Source of the DNA: Deltaproteobacteria bacterium
Lineage (GTDB): Bacteria > Myxococcota > Kuafuiibacteriia > Kuafuiibacteriales > Kuafuiibacteriaceae
Assembly: GCA_020632995.1 (NCBI GenBank)
Contig: JACKEN010000026.1
Location: 1-64,000, forward strand
Direction of reading: 5' to 3'
DNA length: 64,000 nucleotides
Shown here: positions 61,296 to 64,000 of the stretch, one piece after another
Position numbering within the stretch: position 1 is the stretch's first letter
How the letters are laid out: each line of letters begins with the position of its first letter
Position numbers and translations under genes: made by a program
Notes under the pieces: generated by a model
What the model saw: only the letters and a program-made list of their open reading frames with translations
What the model was told of the DNA's origin: nothing
Databases searched by the model: none

Positions 61296-62735
61296 GTGAA
61301 TCAGGCTGATCTGGAGCAGCAAGCCCTCGAACAGCTCCGGCGTGGGGACCTCCGGGCCGCCCATCAGACCCTGGCGGTGCTCCTCAGGCATCGCCCCGCC
61401 GATGTCGCCCTCCGGCGGCGGATCCAGCAGGTCGAGAGCCTGATCCGACAGCGTGAGGAGACCCAGGCCCGGATCCAGGCCGAGCCCCTGCGCTACGCCC
61501 ACGCGTACATCCAGGCAGGCCGCCTTGCAGAAGGCCTGCAGCTCCTCCGCGCCGCCCTCGCCCGCGACCCGAACAACGAGCGCCTGCGCACCCTCGCCCT
61601 GCAGGTGGCGAGGAAGCTGCGCGAGCAGGTCCCGGCCGAGGCTCCGGCTCAAGCGGTAGACCCAGAGGCCCAGCGCCGCGCGGCGGAGCGCGCGCGCCGG
61701 GAGGCCGAGGCGGAGGCGGAGGCTCGCCGTCAGGTCGAGGCCCGCGCCCGCCAGCGCGACGCCGAGGAGGTCGCCCGCCGCGACGCCGAGGCGCGCGCGC
61801 TGCGTGAAGAGACCGCGCGCCGCGAGGCGGAGGCCCAGGCCCGCCGCGAGGAGGCCGCGCGTCGTGAGGCGGACGAGCGCGCCCGTCGCGAGGCCGAGGC
61901 CCGTCGTGAGGCCGAGGCCCGCGCCCGGCGTGAGCTCGAGGAGGCCGCGCGCCGTGAGGCCGAGGCGGAGGCCCGCCGTGAGGCCGAGGTGCGCGCCCGA
62001 CGCGAGGCCGAGGCGGAGGCGCGCCGTGAGGCCGAGGCGCGTCGCGAGGCGGAGGCCCGCCGCGAGGCGGAGGCGGCCGCGCACCGCGAGGCGGAGGCCC
62101 GCCGTCAGGCCGAGGAGGCCGCGCGTCGTGAGGCGGCCCGCCGCGAGGCGGAGGAGGCCGCGCGTCGTGAGGCGGAAGAGGCCGCCCGTCGTGAGGCGGC
62201 CCGTCGCGAGGCGGAGGAGGCCGCGCGACGCGAGGCAGAGGCGGCGGCCCGTCGTGAGGCAGAGGACCGCGCTCGTCGTGAGGCGGAGGTGCGCGCTCGC
62301 CATGAGGCCGAGCTCGCAGCGCAGAAGGCCCGCCACGAGGCGGAGGCGGCGGCAGCGATCGCGGCGGCCGAGGCCGAGGCCGAGCGGCTCCGTCAGCAGG
62401 CCCAGGCCGAGGCGCGGCGCGCGGCCGAGGCCGCGCAGCGCCAGCTCGAAGAGGCGCAGCGCCAGCTCGCCGAGGCCGAGGCGCGCCGTCGCGCGGCGGC
62501 CGAGGCCTCGACCCGAGACATGCCGGCGGACAGCCCCGACAACCCCGGCTCCGCCTTCGCCGCCGCGGTGCTCGGCACCGGCAGCCTGCCCCGCGGCGAC
62601 AGGTCCCACGACCTGCCGATGGTCGAGGCGACCCCCATCATGAGCGAGGACGAGGATCCGCTGGTGGTGAAGATCAACCGACTGGAGGACCTCCTGGCCC
62701 GCATCCGCCAGCGCCGCCGCCCCGCCAACGTATAG
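61296..62735 (+). CDS. TPR protein with a very long charged helix
   Basis: 479 residues from GTG 61296, 11 bp after the previous stop. Residues 1-115 are two to three TPR-like helix pairs (ALEQLRRGDLRAAHQTLAVL, AYIQAGRLAEGLQLLRAALA, PNNERLRTLALQVARKL). Residues about 125-405 form a near-continuous Arg/Glu/Ala helix of ARREAEARREAE type. The 3-4 residue alternation of Glu and Arg suggests a stable single alpha-helix or coiled coil of up to 40 nm. The tail is short and acidic and ends KINRLEDLLARIRQRR, itself a small coiled coil. A spacer or scaffold role is inferred. No signal peptide. Confidence 0.8.
   Translation: MNQADLEQQALEQLRRGDLRAAHQTLAVLLRHRPADVALRRRIQQVESLIRQREETQARIQAEPLRYAHAYIQAGRLAEGLQLLRAALARDPNNERLRTLALQVARKLREQVPAEAPAQAVDPEAQRRAAERARREAEAEAEARRQVEARARQRDAEEVARRDAEARALREETARREAEAQARREEAARREADERARREAEARREAEARARRELEEAARREAEAEARREAEVRARREAEAEARREAEARREAEARREAEAAAHREAEARRQAEEAARREAARREAEEAARREAEEAARREAARREAEEAARREAEAAARREAEDRARREAEVRARHEAELAAQKARHEAEAAAAIAAAEAEAERLRQQAQAEARRAAEAAQRQLEEAQRQLAEAEARRRAAAEASTRDMPADSPDNPGSAFAAAVLGTGSLPRGDRSHDLPMVEATPIMSEDEDPLVVKINRLEDLLARIRQRRRPANV
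61671..62508 (+). repeat. Degenerate codon repeats for the Arg-Glu-Ala helix
   Basis: About 840 bp made of variants of CGC-CGT-GAG-GCG-GAG-GCC. Many 15-20 bp stretches recur, so expansion and contraction by slippage is likely. Length differences between strains would be expected. Confidence 0.8.
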
Positions 62736-62753
62736 GCGTGCAGGCCTGCTTGC

Positions 62754-63149
62754 TCAGGCCATGTGCTCGGCGTCCTCGGGCACCACGACCCAGGCGTGCT
62801 TGCGGTCCTCGTAGACCGAGAAGGTCGGCGCTGGGAACGAGGGGTCGGCGAACGCGCCCACCGTCACTGCGGTGAACTCGGGCATGTCCTCGAACAGGTA
62901 GTACACCGTCGTCCCGCACTCCGGGCAGAAGTGGAAGTTGGCCCGGTTCCCTTCATCGCCGACCCGCGAGAAGGTGGTGGAGCGCCCCTCGATGGTGACA
63001 TCCGACGTGTGAAAGCGAGCTTGCGCACCGAAGACGCTCCCGGTGCGCCGCTGGCACTCGAGGCAGTGACAGATCGAGATCCGGACGGGCTCGCCGCGGC
63101 AGGTGACGGAGAGCTGGCCACAGCAACACGAGGCGCGACGGGTGTTCAT
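62754..63149 (-). CDS. GFA/Mss4-like zinc protein
   Basis: 131 residues from ATG 63149. GFA (CENP-V) fold with zinc ligands: SCCCGQLSVTC, CHCLECQRRTGSVFG, FHFCPECGTTVYYLF. Also VTVGAFADPSFPAPTFSVYE and HAWVVVPEDAEHM, the family end. Members are related to glutathione-dependent formaldehyde-activating enzyme, but most are of unknown function. Convergent with the TPR/helix gene 19 bp away; the NUDIX-HAD gene ends 28 bp upstream on the same strand. Confidence 0.9.
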   Translation of the reverse strand: MNTRRASCCCGQLSVTCRGEPVRISICHCLECQRRTGSVFGAQARFHTSDVTIEGRSTTFSRVGDEGNRANFHFCPECGTTVYYLFEDMPEFTAVTVGAFADPSFPAPTFSVYEDRKHAWVVVPEDAEHMA

Positions 63150-63176
63150 GGGCGGAGGGTAGGGCAGGTGGGTGGG

Positions 63177-64000
63177 CTATGGCCAGACGTAGGCCTTCCC
63201 GTTCTTCGACTTGATCGCGCGCCACACCTCGGCGAGCGCGTCATCGACCTCGTACGGTGCGGCGAACTCGGGGACGCGGATCCACTGGTCTCGCTGCGAC
63301 GGCAGCACATAGTCCGGGTTGTCGTCCACGAGGAGCGCGCGGCTGGGGTCGCAGTGCTCGATGAAGGCCAGGTCTTTGTGCGGGCCCGACCAGTCGACGT
63401 ACTCGATGTCCGCGAACCACGGCGGCGCGAGCTGTTCGTTGACGAGGGTCGCGGCGATCGGGCGGAAGAGGCGCTCGGAGACCGCGGTGTAGATCACGAC
63501 GCGCGGGATGTGGGCCTTGCAGCGCTCGAGGAGCTCGAAGAGGCCGGCCCGAGGGAACTGGCTCATCGCGTTCGAGATGAGCGTGCCCTCGAGATCGAGC
63601 GCGACCGTGTCGTATTTCAGCGGTGCTGGGGCGTCACCCTGGGGTCGGGCGCGGATGAGCGCCGCGACCGTACCCGGTCCGATGCGCTCGGGGGGCCCGT
63701 CAGGGAACAGCTCGGCGTCGGCCGCCAGCGGGAGCCGATAGGCCGCGAAGCTACCCAGGAGGTCGACGACGCGATCGAGGAGGTCCTCAGGGAAGAACAG
63801 GGCTCCGCTCCTGCGCAGCTCGTCGACGCTCCACCACCGCGCCTCCGTGATCCCTTCCCGCTCGTGCTCGGCTCGCGCCGCACCGAGGGCGACCTCATCG
63901 CGCCGCACTCGAACGAGGAAGAACTGCTCGACCTGTCGGATGTGCTGACCGTTGGACGTGAACTCCACCTCACGCGACCACAGCGGCTCGAGGTCCGTCA
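63177..64000 (-). CDS. NUDIX-HAD fusion protein, 5' end outside the window
   Basis: The frame is open to the window edge (TDLEPLWSREVEFTSNGQHI), so the internal GTG at 63968 is not the start. The visible N-terminal part is the C-terminal half of a NUDIX domain (RQVEQFFLVRVRRDE, EHEREGITEARWWSVDELRR). After a 35-residue linker comes a HAD-type phosphatase: DTVALDLEGTLISN (nucleophile Asp with the acid position as Glu), VVIYTAVSERLF, and ALLVDDNPDY with a late Lys in GPHKDLAF. NUDIX enzymes cleave nucleoside diphosphate derivatives, and HAD enzymes often remove phosphates, so sequential action on one substrate is possible (inference). The Nudix box lies outside the window. Confidence 0.8.
   Translation of the reverse strand, partial: TDLEPLWSREVEFTSNGQHIRQVEQFFLVRVRRDEVALGAARAEHEREGITEARWWSVDELRRSGALFFPEDLLDRVVDLLGSFAAYRLPLAADAELFPDGPPERIGPGTVAALIRARPQGDAPAPLKYDTVALDLEGTLISNAMSQFPRAGLFELLERCKAHIPRVVIYTAVSERLFRPIAATLVNEQLAPPWFADIEYVDWSGPHKDLAFIEHCDPSRALLVDDNPDYVLPSQRDQWIRVPEFAAPYEVDDALAEVWRAIKSKNGKAYVWP

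Noticed and set aside
61671..62508. CRISPR-like repeat array
   Set aside because: The repeats have no constant unit-spacer pattern and are in-frame codons of the charged helix.
1..64000. tRNA, rRNA, insertion sequence, integrase or phage genes
   Set aside because: None seen in either strand by eye; no transposase-like or integrase-like protein and no terminal inverted repeats. A tRNA scan would be decisive.

Overview
The window is very G+C-rich chromosomal DNA. It looks like a member of the Myxococcota (deltaproteobacterial lineage). The evidence is the gene style, not any marker gene: a transmembrane Ser/Thr kinase, HEAT-repeat and degenerate HD-GYP proteins, a 5TM-type hybrid histidine kinase, many lipoproteins with Asp/Ser/Ala/Gly-rich linkers and Cys-rich 'CGNG...CDDGN' modules, a multihaem lipoprotein and an ECF-sigma/FecR-type pair. 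I saw no rRNA, tRNA, CRISPR array, insertion sequence or phage module.

Layout. 0-5 kb: end of an asparagine synthetase, then a translationally coupled HEAT / HD-GYP-like pair. 5-9 kb: a Ser/Thr kinase divergent from imuB, whose start codon sits in a perfect inverted repeat. 9-14 kb: a pentahaem lipoprotein, an L,D-transpeptidase-like protein, a CoA-binding protein, and a decayed M15-peptidase/GyrB-like chimera. 14-19 kb: a beta-barrel protein, an SH3 protein and a low-complexity protein. 19-22.5 kb: pfkA, a hybrid sensor kinase, and a second broken copy of the pfkA 3' end. 22.5-25.8 kb: dnaE2. 25.8-42.5 kb: an accessory stretch with hypothetical proteins, a second L,D-transpeptidase-like protein, large lipoproteins, a divergent EF-Tu paralogue, a wrecked acyl-CoA synthetase, a WYL-type regulator with a palindromic operator, pirin and DUF1697. 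42.5-52.7 kb: a co-directional minus-strand cluster (beta-barrel, ECF sigma factor, FecR/TPR protein, lipoprotein, outer-membrane protein, class II glutamine amidotransferase, giant subtilase). 52.8-59.2 kb: a complete reductive pyrimidine catabolism operon. 59-64 kb: an IPT/TIG lipoprotein, an RlmI-like methyltransferase, a TPR/long-helix protein, a GFA-type zinc protein and a NUDIX-HAD fusion that runs off the end.

How genes work together. The clearest pathway is uracil/thymine degradation: PreT-PreA reduce the base, dihydropyrimidinase opens the ring, beta-ureidopropionase releases the beta-amino acid, and a class III aminotransferase deaminates it. imuB and dnaE2, 15 kb apart, share an ACTGAACA (TGTTCAGT) element just upstream or over the start and probably form a LexA-controlled mutagenic repair pair. 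The sigma/FecR cluster is probably a self-regulated envelope programme.

Quality caveat. About twenty apparent frameshifts lie mostly between 28 and 51 kb. Most are repaired by adding one base to a short G or C run, so sequencing or assembly error is a serious alternative to real gene decay there. Genes before 13 kb, from 14 to 28 kb and after 51 kb read cleanly.
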